Below, in pieces: positions 1 through 6,530 of a DNA stretch of 11,962 nucleotides; positions within the stretch are counted from its first letter, which is position 1; the number at the start of each line of letters is the position of its first letter. Source of the stretch: Chitinophaga pinensis. GTDB lineage: Bacteria > Bacteroidota > Bacteroidia > Chitinophagales > Chitinophagaceae. Location: the NCBI GenBank assembly GCA_943324055.2, contig CALPKD020000015.1, forward strand, positions 1 through 11,962, read 5' to 3'. The notes beneath the pieces were generated by a model. The model saw nothing but the letters and a program-made list of their open reading frames with translations. It did no database searches and had not been told where the DNA came from. The translations under genes were made by a program, and so were the position numbers.

Positions 1-973
1 AATAAGGATCAGAAGCAATCATGAAAGTAGTAATTGGAATTTTTAATTTTTTACACTGAGAAGCTAAGTTGATGCAACGGTTTACTACTTTACGATCTAG
101 GCCAAAACTATTTTTATAATATTTTCCACCTATTTTTAAACAGGTAGGCTTACCATCGGTAATCATAAATATTTGCTTATTGGACGTTTTTCTTTTACGT
201 AGTAAATCCATAGCTAATTCAAGCCCAGCAACAGTATTCGTATGATAAGGTCCTACTTGTAGGTAGGGTAAATCTTTAATTTCAATCTGCCATGCATCGT
301 TTCCAAATACCACAATATCCAAGGTGTCCTTAGGATATTTTTTTGTAATCAATTCACTCAAGGCCATCTCCACTTTTTTTGCAGGCGTAATTCGATCCTC
401 TCCATATAAAATCATCGAATGAGAAATGTCAATCATTAAAACGGTAGACGTTTGCGTTTTGTAATCCGCTTCTCTAATTACTAAATCATCTTCATGCATC
501 GAAAAAGAATCGGCGCCTCTATTAATTTGTGCATTCTTAATGCTCTCTGTAAAGTCAATTTGTTCCATTTGATCCCCAAATTGAAACGAACGGGTATCGG
601 AATTTAATTCCCCCGTTTGTCCCGCTTTTGTTGTCTGGTGGCTTCCTGGCTTTGTTTTTTTAAGCTTTCCGAAAATCTCCTCTAGGCTTTTTTGGCGAAT
701 GGTTTGTTCGGTCTTTGAAGTAATTGCGAACTTGCCATCTTTCGGATCCTCTTTTAAATAACCGTTTTGCTTAAGATCATCTATAAAATCGCCGATTCCA
801 TATTTATCGTCTGTAAGCTTATGAGAGCGGTCTAATTGGTTCAGCCAGTCCAAGGCTTCACTCGCATCTCCATTGGTGTAGGTAAGGAGCTGCGTGAAAA
901 GATCAAGCAGTTGTTCAAACTTGCTCTTTTGATTGTCCTGTGGATTAAAATTTAAAAAACGATGCCCTCTCAT
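1..973 (-). CDS. VWA-domain protein with intact MIDAS motif (C-terminus off the left edge)
   Basis: The frame is open from an ATG at 973 to the window edge, giving 324 residues without a stop, so the 3' end is missing. The N-terminal ~170 residues are charged and probably helical, with a Lys/Gly/Thr-rich linker near 105-125. A von Willebrand factor A domain begins near residue 175. The metal-ion-dependent adhesion site is visible as D182-I-S184-H-S186 after a hydrophobic strand, a downstream Thr (T245 or T247), and D273 in ITDGKP. VWA proteins of this layout are known to pair with MoxR/magnesium-chelatase-like AAA ATPases, but any such partner would lie outside this window. No signal peptide is seen, so it is probably cytoplasmic. 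It lies 101 bp downstream of the metallophosphoesterase gene on the same strand with no T-tailed terminator between them, so read-through is possible. The VWA call is firm; the exact role is unknown. Confidence 0.88.
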   Translation of the reverse strand, partial: MRGHRFLNFNPQDNQKSKFEQLLDLFTQLLTYTNGDASEALDWLNQLDRSHKLTDDKYGIGDFIDDLKQNGYLKEDPKDGKFAITSKTEQTIRQKSLEEIFGKLKKTKPGSHQTTKAGQTGELNSDTRSFQFGDQMEQIDFTESIKNAQINRGADSFSMHEDDLVIREADYKTQTSTVLMIDISHSMILYGEDRITPAKKVEMALSELITKKYPKDTLDIVVFGNDAWQIEIKDLPYLQVGPYHTNTVAGLELAMDLLRKRKTSNKQIFMITDGKPTCLKIGGKYYKNSFGLDRKVVNRCINLASQCKKLKIPITTFMIASDPY

Positions 974-1030
974 AATAACCTGCAAATTATGAAATAGTGT
1001 GCATTATGCGTAAGAAGGATTTATGAATGA

Positions 1031-1045
1031 GTAGAAATTTTCTAC
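1031..1045. repeat. Short perfect inverted repeat in the gap between phosphoesterase and VWA genes
   Basis: GTAGAAA and TTTCTAC are separated by a single T. The one-base centre is too tight for an RNA hairpin with the full stem, and no U-tract follows on either strand, so it does not look like an intrinsic terminator. As duplex DNA it could be a protein-binding palindrome upstream of the VWA gene. The sequence is A/T-rich and a chance origin is quite possible. Confidence 0.3.
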
Positions 1046-1074
1046 AATTCGACACCGATCCTTGAACAAAAAAA

Positions 1075-1833
1075 TTATAATTCAAAGGTGGCATCTTTCA
1101 TAAAGCGATTGTGTTCATTGTATTGAACATATCCCAACTGATTGGTAAACAGTTTCGTTTTACCAACAAGGAAAGGAGGCAAGTTATGATGATGATGTCC
1201 AAAAATCCAATTACATATCCCAGATGGTTCGATTAGGTCAAAAAGCTCAACAGCAAAGCCTTCTCTAATAATATCATTTTTATATTTATTTGGATAGTTA
1301 AAGAAGGTGGGGACCTGATGTGTAACTACTATTTTTTTAAAATCATTTTTTTCTTCTATTGCCGGACTCAAAAAAGCCATTGCTTCAGCATGTAAAAAAT
1401 TATAATCCATGGGGTTAAGCAGCTGACCATTAAATTTAATTTGATTAAAATCATTCATGCGCTTTTGGATTGCCCATGCATTCACGGGACCAATATGCGT
1501 CCACAGGGTAGAAAAAATTAATTGCTTGTCGTCTATTACAACGGTGTCATTGTTAATTAAAAATAGGTTAGGCCTGATCGTCTCGTATATTTTGCCATGC
1601 TTATTTGCAGCGTCAAAACCATAGTACTCATGGTTTCCCGGGATCCAATAAGTGGTTTTAAAATGGTCTGAGATATAATTAAAGAAATCATTGTGTTTAT
1701 CTATTTCAGCAAAAGGCATGATGTCACCTGCCAAAAGCAGTACTTCACCAATAGGTTTTAGTGGGTGCTTGTTAAAAACTTTTTTGTTTTTAGGGAATTC
1801 TAAATGCAGGTCCGATGCGTATTGAAAAATCAT
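1075..1833 (-). CDS. Calcineurin-like metallophosphoesterase
   Basis: This 252-residue protein carries the full set of metallophosphoesterase metal-ligand motifs in order: D8-x-H10 (SDLHLE), G36-D37, GNHE with N67-H68-E69, H172 in VTHQVP, and G212-H213-x-H215 in a GHHHH run. It is therefore expected to be an active di-metal phosphohydrolase. The substrate (phosphoprotein, nucleotide or phosphodiester) cannot be read from the sequence. There is no signal peptide or membrane segment, so it should be cytosolic. Its ATG overlaps the stop codon of the upstream antitoxin gene by one base (TAATG), which implies translational coupling and co-transcription with the higBA pair. The end is followed by a 101-bp gap before the VWA gene. 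The family call is secure; function within the toxin-antitoxin operon is unknown. Confidence 0.92.
   Translation of the reverse strand: MIFQYASDLHLEFPKNKKVFNKHPLKPIGEVLLLAGDIMPFAEIDKHNDFFNYISDHFKTTYWIPGNHEYYGFDAANKHGKIYETIRPNLFLINNDTVVIDDKQLIFSTLWTHIGPVNAWAIQKRMNDFNQIKFNGQLLNPMDYNFLHAEAMAFLSPAIEEKNDFKKIVVTHQVPTFFNYPNKYKNDIIREGFAVELFDLIEPSGICNWIFGHHHHNLPPFLVGKTKLFTNQLGYVQYNEHNRFMKDATFEL
1076..1089. repeat. 14-nt direct repeat, left copy
   Basis: TATAATTCAAAGGT occurs here, overlapping the last codons and stop of the metallophosphoesterase gene, and again exactly at 2505-2518 in the higB promoter. The two copies bracket the three-gene cassette in the same orientation. With AT-rich sequence one such match could arise by chance. 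Confidence 0.4.
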
Positions 1834-2198
1834 TAACTTATTTGATAATCTTGAATTAAAATAGCGGTTGGAATATTTAGTGTCTGATGTAAATTTCGGA
1901 TCATCTCTAAAGAAAGTTTTCTTTTCTTATTTAAAATCTCACTAGCTCTACTCTTTAGTCCAACTACTTTAGCAAGGTCGGATTGCGAATATCCCATTTG
2001 TTCCATTCTAAACTTAATCGCTTCTATTGGATCAGGTAAAGCAATGGGAAACTGTTCGTTCTCATATTTATCAATGAGCATTCCAAGTATATCCAATTCA
2101 TCTCCCTGTGGCGTTCCAGCCTTTGCACTAAAAATTATTTCAAGCCTTTCCAAGGCAAGCTTATACTCCTTCTTGGTTTTTATCGGTTTCAATTTCAT
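1833..2198 (-). CDS. higA: HigA-type antitoxin, HTH transcriptional regulator
   Basis: The 121-residue protein has an N-terminal helical part (1-55) and a C-terminal helix-turn-helix of the XRE/HigA type (about 58-112). Its pattern is MGYSQSDLAKVVGLKSRAS, then a recognition-helix-like stretch and a Leu-rich end, which fits the COG5499 HigA group. In this family the antitoxin binds its toxin and represses the operon through the HTH. It lies 6 nt downstream of the higB-like gene, in the toxin-first order typical of higBA loci. Its TAA stop shares a base with the ATG of the metallophosphoesterase gene. The likely binding site is the inverted repeat at 2528-2542. Assignment as antitoxin rests on family resemblance plus context. 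Confidence 0.9.
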   Translation of the reverse strand: MKLKPIKTKKEYKLALERLEIIFSAKAGTPQGDELDILGMLIDKYENEQFPIALPDPIEAIKFRMEQMGYSQSDLAKVVGLKSRASEILNKKRKLSLEMIRNLHQTLNIPTAILIQDYQIS

Positions 2199-2204
2199 TG
2201 TAAC

Positions 2205-2498
2205 TTAAATTTTAGTGGCGTCTATTTTATCATATTGTGTATGCGTACCAATAAAACGGATCCACACCATTGAATAATCATAATTAATCCTGACAACCAA
2301 CCTATAGGTATTGCCTTTTATATTAAAAACCACCCTATTATCGGCAAGTATGCTCGCTGACGGGTAAAGCCGTTTAATATCAGCAGACGACTTCCATTTG
2401 GATTCGCTAGCTTCTTGATACCAAGTCTTTAGCTGTTGCTCACAATCCGAGTATTGTATCCAGCAATTTTTTAATGTTTTTTTAGCGATCACTCTCAT
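2205..2498 (-). CDS. higB: HigB-type mRNA interferase toxin
   Basis: This 97-residue basic protein matches the HigB_toxin family (RelE superfamily) along its length. Visible family features are the start RVIAKKTLKNCW, the WYQEA segment at 26-30, a YPSAS segment at 45-49, NRVVFNIKGNTYRLVVRINY at 54-73, and the terminal RFIGTHTQYDKIDA at 81-94 with H86. Family members are ribosome-dependent endoribonucleases that cleave mRNA during translation and are neutralised by HigA. It is full length, with no truncation or frameshift, so the toxin is probably functional. It is the first gene of the cassette, with an ATG at 2498 only a few bases after the predicted transcription start. A cognate antitoxin gene follows after 6 nt. 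Confidence 0.92.
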   Translation of the reverse strand: MRVIAKKTLKNCWIQYSDCEQQLKTWYQEASESKWKSSADIKRLYPSASILADNRVVFNIKGNTYRLVVRINYDYSMVWIRFIGTHTQYDKIDATKI

Positions 2499-2504
2499 TA
2501 AATA

Positions 2505-2518
2505 TATAATTCAAAGGT
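2505..2518. repeat. 14-nt direct repeat, right copy
   Basis: This is the second exact copy of TATAATTCAAAGGT, lying between the higB start codon and its -7 element and including most of that element. See the left copy at 1076-1089; together they delimit the higB-higA-phosphoesterase block. Confidence 0.4.
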
Positions 2519-2519
2519 A
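2512..2519 (-). promoter_or_regulatory. Bacteroidota -7 promoter element for the higBA-phosphoesterase operon
   Basis: On the minus strand this reads TACCTTTG, a perfect match to the Bacteroidota -7 consensus TAnnTTTG. It lies 13 bases before the higB start codon, so transcription would begin just ahead of the ATG with a very short leader. The -33 region falls inside the inverted repeat at 2528-2542, where no clean TTTG is visible. Confidence 0.6.
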
Positions 2520-2527
2520 GTATAAAG

Positions 2528-2542
2528 TTCCCATTTTGGGAA
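2528..2542. promoter_or_regulatory. Candidate HigA operator (inverted repeat overlapping the -33 region)
   Basis: TTCCCA and TGGGAA are separated by three bases, a perfect 6-bp dyad located 8 bp upstream of the -7 element of higB. That is where a HigA-type repressor would block RNA polymerase, as in other autoregulated toxin-antitoxin operons. The dyad is directly visible; binding is inferred. Confidence 0.55.
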
Positions 2543-2589
2543 TTATGTTTATCAGATTATAAATATATTATTCTTGTTGATTGCCGATC

Positions 2590-2605
2590 AGCGTATTTGT
2601 ACGCT
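2590..2605 (+). promoter_or_regulatory. Inverted repeat in the divergent intergenic region upstream of the serine hydrolase gene
   Basis: AGCGTA and TACGCT flank a TTTG loop, about 46 bp upstream of the hydrolase ATG. It could be an operator, or a hairpin in the leader if transcription starts upstream. A degenerate -7-like sequence (TAGTTTAG, 2607-2614) follows directly. No confident promoter can be assigned for the hydrolase. Confidence 0.35.
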
Positions 2606-2651
2606 TTAGTTTAGAATAAAGCCTAATTTTAAGTACTAAATTTTTAAAAAT

Positions 2652-4223
2652 ATGAACCGTATTTTTTACTTCCTTTTTACTATCCTATTAGTGACAAGCA
2701 CGTGCGCTAGTACACAACCAAAAAATATTATAACGAGTAGTGCTATTGACTCGCTAGTTGCACTAACATTAAAAACATTTGACGTACCAGGCATTGCCGT
2801 AGGTGTAATTAAAGATGGAAAATTAATACACGCTAAGGGTTACGGAATTGCCAATTTAAGAACAGGAAAGAAGGTTGACGAATATACTTTATTTGGCATT
2901 GCTTCAAATTCAAAGTCCTATACTACTGCCGCCTTAGGAGTACTTGTTGATGAAAAGAAAATAAAATGGGACGACAAGGTAACGGATTATATACCCGAAT
3001 TTAAAATGTACAACCCATATGTAACCGACGATTTTACGATTCGAGATTTAATAACACACCGCAGCGGATTGGGCTTAGGTGCAGGAGACTTAATGATGTT
3101 TCCCGACAAAAGTGATTTTACTAAAAAAGATATCATACATAATTTACGCTACTTAAAACCCGTTTCTAGTTTTAGAACGAAATATGACTATGACAATAAT
3201 TTATATATTGTGGCAGGCGAAATAGTGGCAAAAGTATCAGGATTAAGTTGGGAAGAATTTGTTGAACAAAGGTTCATGAAACCATTGGGCATGAATAATA
3301 GTGCGGCATCTATTGCAAGGATAAAAGATAAAAGTAATAGCATAAAACCACATGCACCAATAAACGGAAAAATAGAAACCATTGACATTGAATGGAGTGA
3401 ATCCGCAAATGCAGCAGGAGGCATTTGGAGTAATATAATAGATGAAAGTAAATGGTTAATTGCACAAATGAATCACGGCAAATATGGTGATAGTTTAAAA
3501 CAAAAACTATTCAGCGAAGAAACGCATGAGGAAATGTGGTCACCACAAACCATTATTAGTGCGCGCACCGTGGCGCCTTATAATACACATTTTTCAGCTT
3601 ATGGACTTGGGTGGTTTTTGAGTGATGTAAAAGGGTACAAACAGGTAACACATACTGGAGGTTTGGCTGGCATCGTTACACAGGTGGTTATGTTTCCCGA
3701 ACTTCAGTTGGGTATTATGGTGTTCACTAATCAACAGTCTGGCGCAGCGTTCAGCGCAATAAGCAATACCATAAAAGATAGTTACCTAGGTATAACCGGA
3801 ATGAATTGGGTGAAGATTTATAGCGACAGGGTTAAAGCAGGAGAAGCAGAAGCAAAAAAAATAAACGAGGAGGTAGCAAAAAGTATTGCTGAGCAAGAAA
3901 AGAAAAACGCAGGCAGATTTAACCTAGAACCCTATGTGGGCATCTATCAAGACCAATGGTTTGGCGATGTAGAAATTAGCATTATGAACGGGAAACCCTG
4001 GATTGCTTCAAAGCGCTCCCCTAAAATAAGCGGTGAATTATTCCCATATAAAGGAAATACTTTAATTGCCCGTTGGACTGACCGCAGTATGGATGCCGAC
4101 GCATTTATACTATTCAGTACAGATATGGATGGGAAGCCATCTGGTATAAAAATGAATTCAATTTCACCATTGACCGATTTTAGTTTCGACTTTCAGGATT
4201 TAGATTTTAAAAGAATTAAATAA
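2652..4223 (+). CDS. Secreted beta-lactamase-like serine hydrolase with C-terminal DUF3471
   Basis: The protein (523 residues) belongs to the class C beta-lactamase / penicillin-binding-protein-like family. It starts with a signal peptide (about 1-20: NR, hydrophobic core, then STCAS), so it is exported. Catalytic motifs are present: S85-x-x-K88 (SNSK) with the nucleophilic Ser, Y180-D181-N182 as the Y-x-N box, and H334-T335-G336-G337 in place of the KTG triad. A Lys/Glu-rich helical linker (about 390-420) leads to a C-terminal beta domain (about 425-523) resembling DUF3471. The H-T-G version is common in esterase and D-aminopeptidase-like relatives, so peptidase or esterase action on a peptide or ester is more likely than antibiotic resistance. 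It is divergent from the higBA cassette, and a DUF6526 gene follows after 30 bp, probably in the same transcript. Confidence 0.9.
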   Translation: MNRIFYFLFTILLVTSTCASTQPKNIITSSAIDSLVALTLKTFDVPGIAVGVIKDGKLIHAKGYGIANLRTGKKVDEYTLFGIASNSKSYTTAALGVLVDEKKIKWDDKVTDYIPEFKMYNPYVTDDFTIRDLITHRSGLGLGAGDLMMFPDKSDFTKKDIIHNLRYLKPVSSFRTKYDYDNNLYIVAGEIVAKVSGLSWEEFVEQRFMKPLGMNNSAASIARIKDKSNSIKPHAPINGKIETIDIEWSESANAAGGIWSNIIDESKWLIAQMNHGKYGDSLKQKLFSEETHEEMWSPQTIISARTVAPYNTHFSAYGLGWFLSDVKGYKQVTHTGGLAGIVTQVVMFPELQLGIMVFTNQQSGAAFSAISNTIKDSYLGITGMNWVKIYSDRVKAGEAEAKKINEEVAKSIAEQEKKNAGRFNLEPYVGIYQDQWFGDVEISIMNGKPWIASKRSPKISGELFPYKGNTLIARWTDRSMDADAFILFSTDMDGKPSGIKMNSISPLTDFSFDFQDLDFKRIK

Positions 4224-4253
4224 CCTAACTTGCTTCTCAATAAAAATCAAACT

Positions 4254-4682
4254 ATGCAAGAACAAAATTTTAAAAACCATGCTAAAATGGTTCCTGGTTT
4301 TCACTATGTAGCAATGCTTTCTATATTAGCCTTACTGGGCGGATCTATTAATTATTTTTTTCGAGCAACTCCTGAAAATAAATACTTAGCATCTTTACTT
4401 TGTTTGGTTGCCTTTATATTAGTTGTATTGTGGATTTACATCCGCACCTTCCCCTTGAAAGCGCAGGATAGGGCAATACGTGCCGACGAAAACTTACGCT
4501 ATTATGTATTAACAGGAAAATTATTCCCAAGCGAATTGACTGTGCAACAAATCATTGCATTACGCTTCGCTCCCGATAGCGAGTTTGTTGCTTTAGTAGA
4601 TCGTGCAATCAAAGAAAACTTATCAAACAAGGAAATCAAATTAGCTATCCAAAATTGGAAAGCTGATTTTTACAGAGTATAA
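4254..4682 (+). CDS. DUF6526 family small membrane protein
   Basis: I chose the ATG at 4254, giving 142 residues. The frame also opens from a TTG at 4230, but the N-terminus MQEQNFKNHA followed by PGFH is the usual beginning of this family. Two hydrophobic helices (about 17-36 and 44-64) are followed by a cytoplasmic-looking domain. This contains FPLKAQDRAIRADENLRYY, then LTVQQIIALRFAPD, and ends with KEIKLAIQNWKADFYRV. The family is conserved in Bacteroidota and has no assigned function that I know of. The gene lies 30 bp after the serine hydrolase and is closed by a strong terminator, so the two form a short operon. Confidence 0.85.
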   Translation: MQEQNFKNHAKMVPGFHYVAMLSILALLGGSINYFFRATPENKYLASLLCLVAFILVVLWIYIRTFPLKAQDRAIRADENLRYYVLTGKLFPSELTVQQIIALRFAPDSEFVALVDRAIKENLSNKEIKLAIQNWKADFYRV

Positions 4683-4705
4683 TCCTAGTTCACTATACTT
4701 ATTTT

Positions 4706-4735
4706 AAGCCGCTCGATAAATCGAGCGGCTTTTTT
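4706..4735 (+). terminator. Intrinsic terminator after the DUF6526 gene
   Basis: A perfect 11-bp GC-rich stem (AAGCCGCTCGA pairing with TCGAGCGGCTT) with a TAAA loop runs directly into a run of T residues. It starts 24 bp after the stop codon and ends the hydrolase-DUF6526 transcript, separating it from the MFS gene. The opposite strand has no comparable T-run, so it works mainly in the plus direction. Confidence 0.93.
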
Positions 4736-4825
4736 AATGCCAAATTGTATTGTAAGTTGAATAGTAAGCTCGTTGTTATTTAGGCTAAAATGTTTATTTT
4801 AGTAATATATCAGCCCCTACAGACT

Positions 4826-6061
4826 ATGAAAAAAAGATATCAGGTTCTAGCAGGTTTGTCCATCCTTTCAATGATTACTTTTCTGGATCGTATTGCACTT
4901 TCATCAGCAAGTACCTCTATTATGGAGGACCTGCATATTAGTACGGTGCAATGGGGATGGATACTGGGGATATTTACATTGGCCTATGGCGCTTTTGAAA
5001 TTCCAACGGGATGGCTAGGGGATAAGCTTGGGGGTAAAACAGTTTTGGCACGTGTAGTAATTTGGTGGTCTTTTTTTACAATCCTCACTGGATTCTCAAC
5101 CGGGTTCATCATGTTACTTGTCGTACGCTTTTTATTTGGCGTAGGTGAAGCCGGAGCATACCCTAATATATCAATCGTTTTAAATAAATGGTTTCCTGCA
5201 CTAGAGCGTGCGCGTGCGCAAGCAACCATATGGGGCTTTTCACGAATAGGCGCTGCACTTACTCCTTTTTTGGTTTTGCCATTACAAACAAAATTTAATT
5301 GGCATATGCCATTTTATGTACTAGGTGTCGCTGGGTTTATTTGGGTTATATTTTGGATTGTATTGCATAAAGAAAATCCAGCAGACTGTAAAACAATTAC
5401 TGCTGAAGAATTATTAATTATTAACCAAAACAGAGATCAAGAAAATAAAAAAACAGAACACGATTTGGATTATTGGAAATTTTTTAAGTCTCGTAACTTA
5501 TGGTTTTTAATGAGCATGTACTTTTGTTACGCAATTGGAGCTTACTTTTTTCAAAGTTGGTTTCATACTTATTTAGAGAAAGGGCGTTTGATACCTAGGG
5601 AAGAATTAATATGGGCATCTTCCTTACCTTATATATTAGCAGCCCTTGGCTGTTTCACCGGCGGATGGATTAGTGACAAAGCTTGTTTGCGCATTGGGAA
5701 AAAATGGGGACGTCGCATTGTGCCAATGGTAGGTTTATTTGTTTCAGGCTTATGCCTGATTGGCGCATCTCTTGTAACCAACAACCTAACCGCGATTATC
5801 GCCTTAGGCGCTGGTATGGCCTGTATGGACGTTACTGCCCCGGTTGCTTGGGCTGTAGCAATGGATATTGGCGGGCGTAAAAGCGGAGCAGTATCAGGTG
5901 CAATGAATACAGCAGGTTTGGTGGGTGCCTATATGAGCACCGTCCTATTTGGATACTTGGCGAATAGCTATGGTTATTACTTACCGCTTATGCTTATTGG
6001 GATGATTGTGCTCGTTGGATCCTTTGTATGGATTAAAATAGATGCAACTGAGGCATTATAA
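4826..6061 (+). CDS. MFS transporter, anion:cation symporter (ACS) type
   Basis: From the ATG at 4826 the protein has 411 residues and about 12 hydrophobic segments, split by a charged central loop (about 182-220), as in the major facilitator superfamily. The first-helix pattern FLDRIALSSAS, motif A after TM2 (GWLGDKLGGK, 62-71) and the stretch RFLFGVGEAGAYPN (101-114) are typical of the ACS family, whose members import hexuronates, glucarate, phthalate and similar organic anions by cation symport. The repeated motif A in the second half appears as GGWISDKACLRIGKKWGRR (279-297). The substrate cannot be decided here. An upstream in-frame ATG at 4790 would add 12 hydrophobic residues; I prefer 4826 because it gives the expected short basic N-terminus (MKKR). 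It stands alone between a terminator and a convergent gene. Confidence 0.9.
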   Translation: MKKRYQVLAGLSILSMITFLDRIALSSASTSIMEDLHISTVQWGWILGIFTLAYGAFEIPTGWLGDKLGGKTVLARVVIWWSFFTILTGFSTGFIMLLVVRFLFGVGEAGAYPNISIVLNKWFPALERARAQATIWGFSRIGAALTPFLVLPLQTKFNWHMPFYVLGVAGFIWVIFWIVLHKENPADCKTITAEELLIINQNRDQENKKTEHDLDYWKFFKSRNLWFLMSMYFCYAIGAYFFQSWFHTYLEKGRLIPREELIWASSLPYILAALGCFTGGWISDKACLRIGKKWGRRIVPMVGLFVSGLCLIGASLVTNNLTAIIALGAGMACMDVTAPVAWAVAMDIGGRKSGAVSGAMNTAGLVGAYMSTVLFGYLANSYGYYLPLMLIGMIVLVGSFVWIKIDATEAL

Positions 6062-6202
6062 CTTGATTCGTGTTTGTTATTTCTGTTACTACTTAAAATA
6101 TTCCATCAAAGGCTAGCTCCATCAGGGAAAATTACTCCAGGTAACGAGCGGCTAAGTCTTGAAAGGCTACAACCAATTTACAACATTCAGTTTTGAGAAA
6201 AA
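6062..6202. other. Convergent intergenic gap, no clear terminator
   Basis: This 141-bp stretch separates the 3' ends of the MFS gene and the small membrane protein gene. I see no T-tailed stem-loop on either strand, no RNA gene and no further reading frame worth calling. The octamer AAAGGCTA occurs twice about 50 bp apart, which may be chance. Confidence 0.5.
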
Positions 6203-6439
6203 TTAGTTTTTGTCTCCTCTCCTTCTAGCCTCTTCGGCAGCAGTATAAATTTTAATCCATGTTAGAGATACGTCTATAAGCGCTAACAATGGGCCTAATA
6301 AAATAACCATGATTACTTCTAAGCCTGGAGTGTGTCCGATTACACCATCTAGTGAAGTTGCCTTAGACCTTTTGTTAAGCTTGTATAAGCAGTAAATAGC
6401 CGACAAAATCCATATGGTAATAATTAAGTTTTCGCTCAT
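6203..6439 (-). CDS. Small two-helix membrane protein, unknown function
   Basis: The predicted 78-residue protein has an N-terminal hydrophobic helix (about 4-20: NLIITIWILSAIYCLY), a basic turn (KLNKRSK), a short loop with Gly and Pro (LDGVIGHTPGLE), a second helix (about 42-65: VIMVILLGPLLALIDVSL) and a charged tail ending AAEEARRRGDKN. The positive residues after helix 1 suggest a hairpin with the central loop and tail in the cytoplasm or its mirror. I recognise no family. It lies 91 bp downstream of the TMEM175-like gene on the same strand; with no terminator visible between them it may be the last gene of that operon or have its own promoter. The amphipathic tail and clean helix pattern support a real gene. 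Confidence 0.6.
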   Translation of the reverse strand: MSENLIITIWILSAIYCLYKLNKRSKATSLDGVIGHTPGLEVIMVILLGPLLALIDVSLTWIKIYTAAEEARRRGDKN

Positions 6440-6530
6440 GTTTTTTATTTATGCAGTGAATATAAGACAATTAATTTAGTCTCAAAAATAAGAAGATAAA
6501 TCACAAATCATTGGGTTAGATACTATTTTA

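Noticed and set aside
1031..1045. Terminator between the phosphoesterase and VWA genes
   Set aside because: The inverted repeat has a one-base centre, a weak A/T-rich stem and no following T-run on the minus strand.
2700..2712. Lipoprotein signal (Cys at residue 18 of the serine hydrolase)
   Set aside because: The residues before the Cys (V-T-S-T) do not make a good lipobox, so ordinary signal peptide cleavage is more likely.
4230..4253. TTG start extending the DUF6526 protein by eight residues
   Set aside because: The ATG at 4254 gives the family-typical N-terminus, and the TTG begins only 6 bp after the previous stop with no supporting signal.
4790..4825. Upstream ATG for the MFS transporter
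   Set aside because: It would add a hydrophobic 12-residue tail before the expected short basic N-terminus, which MFS proteins of this type do not need.
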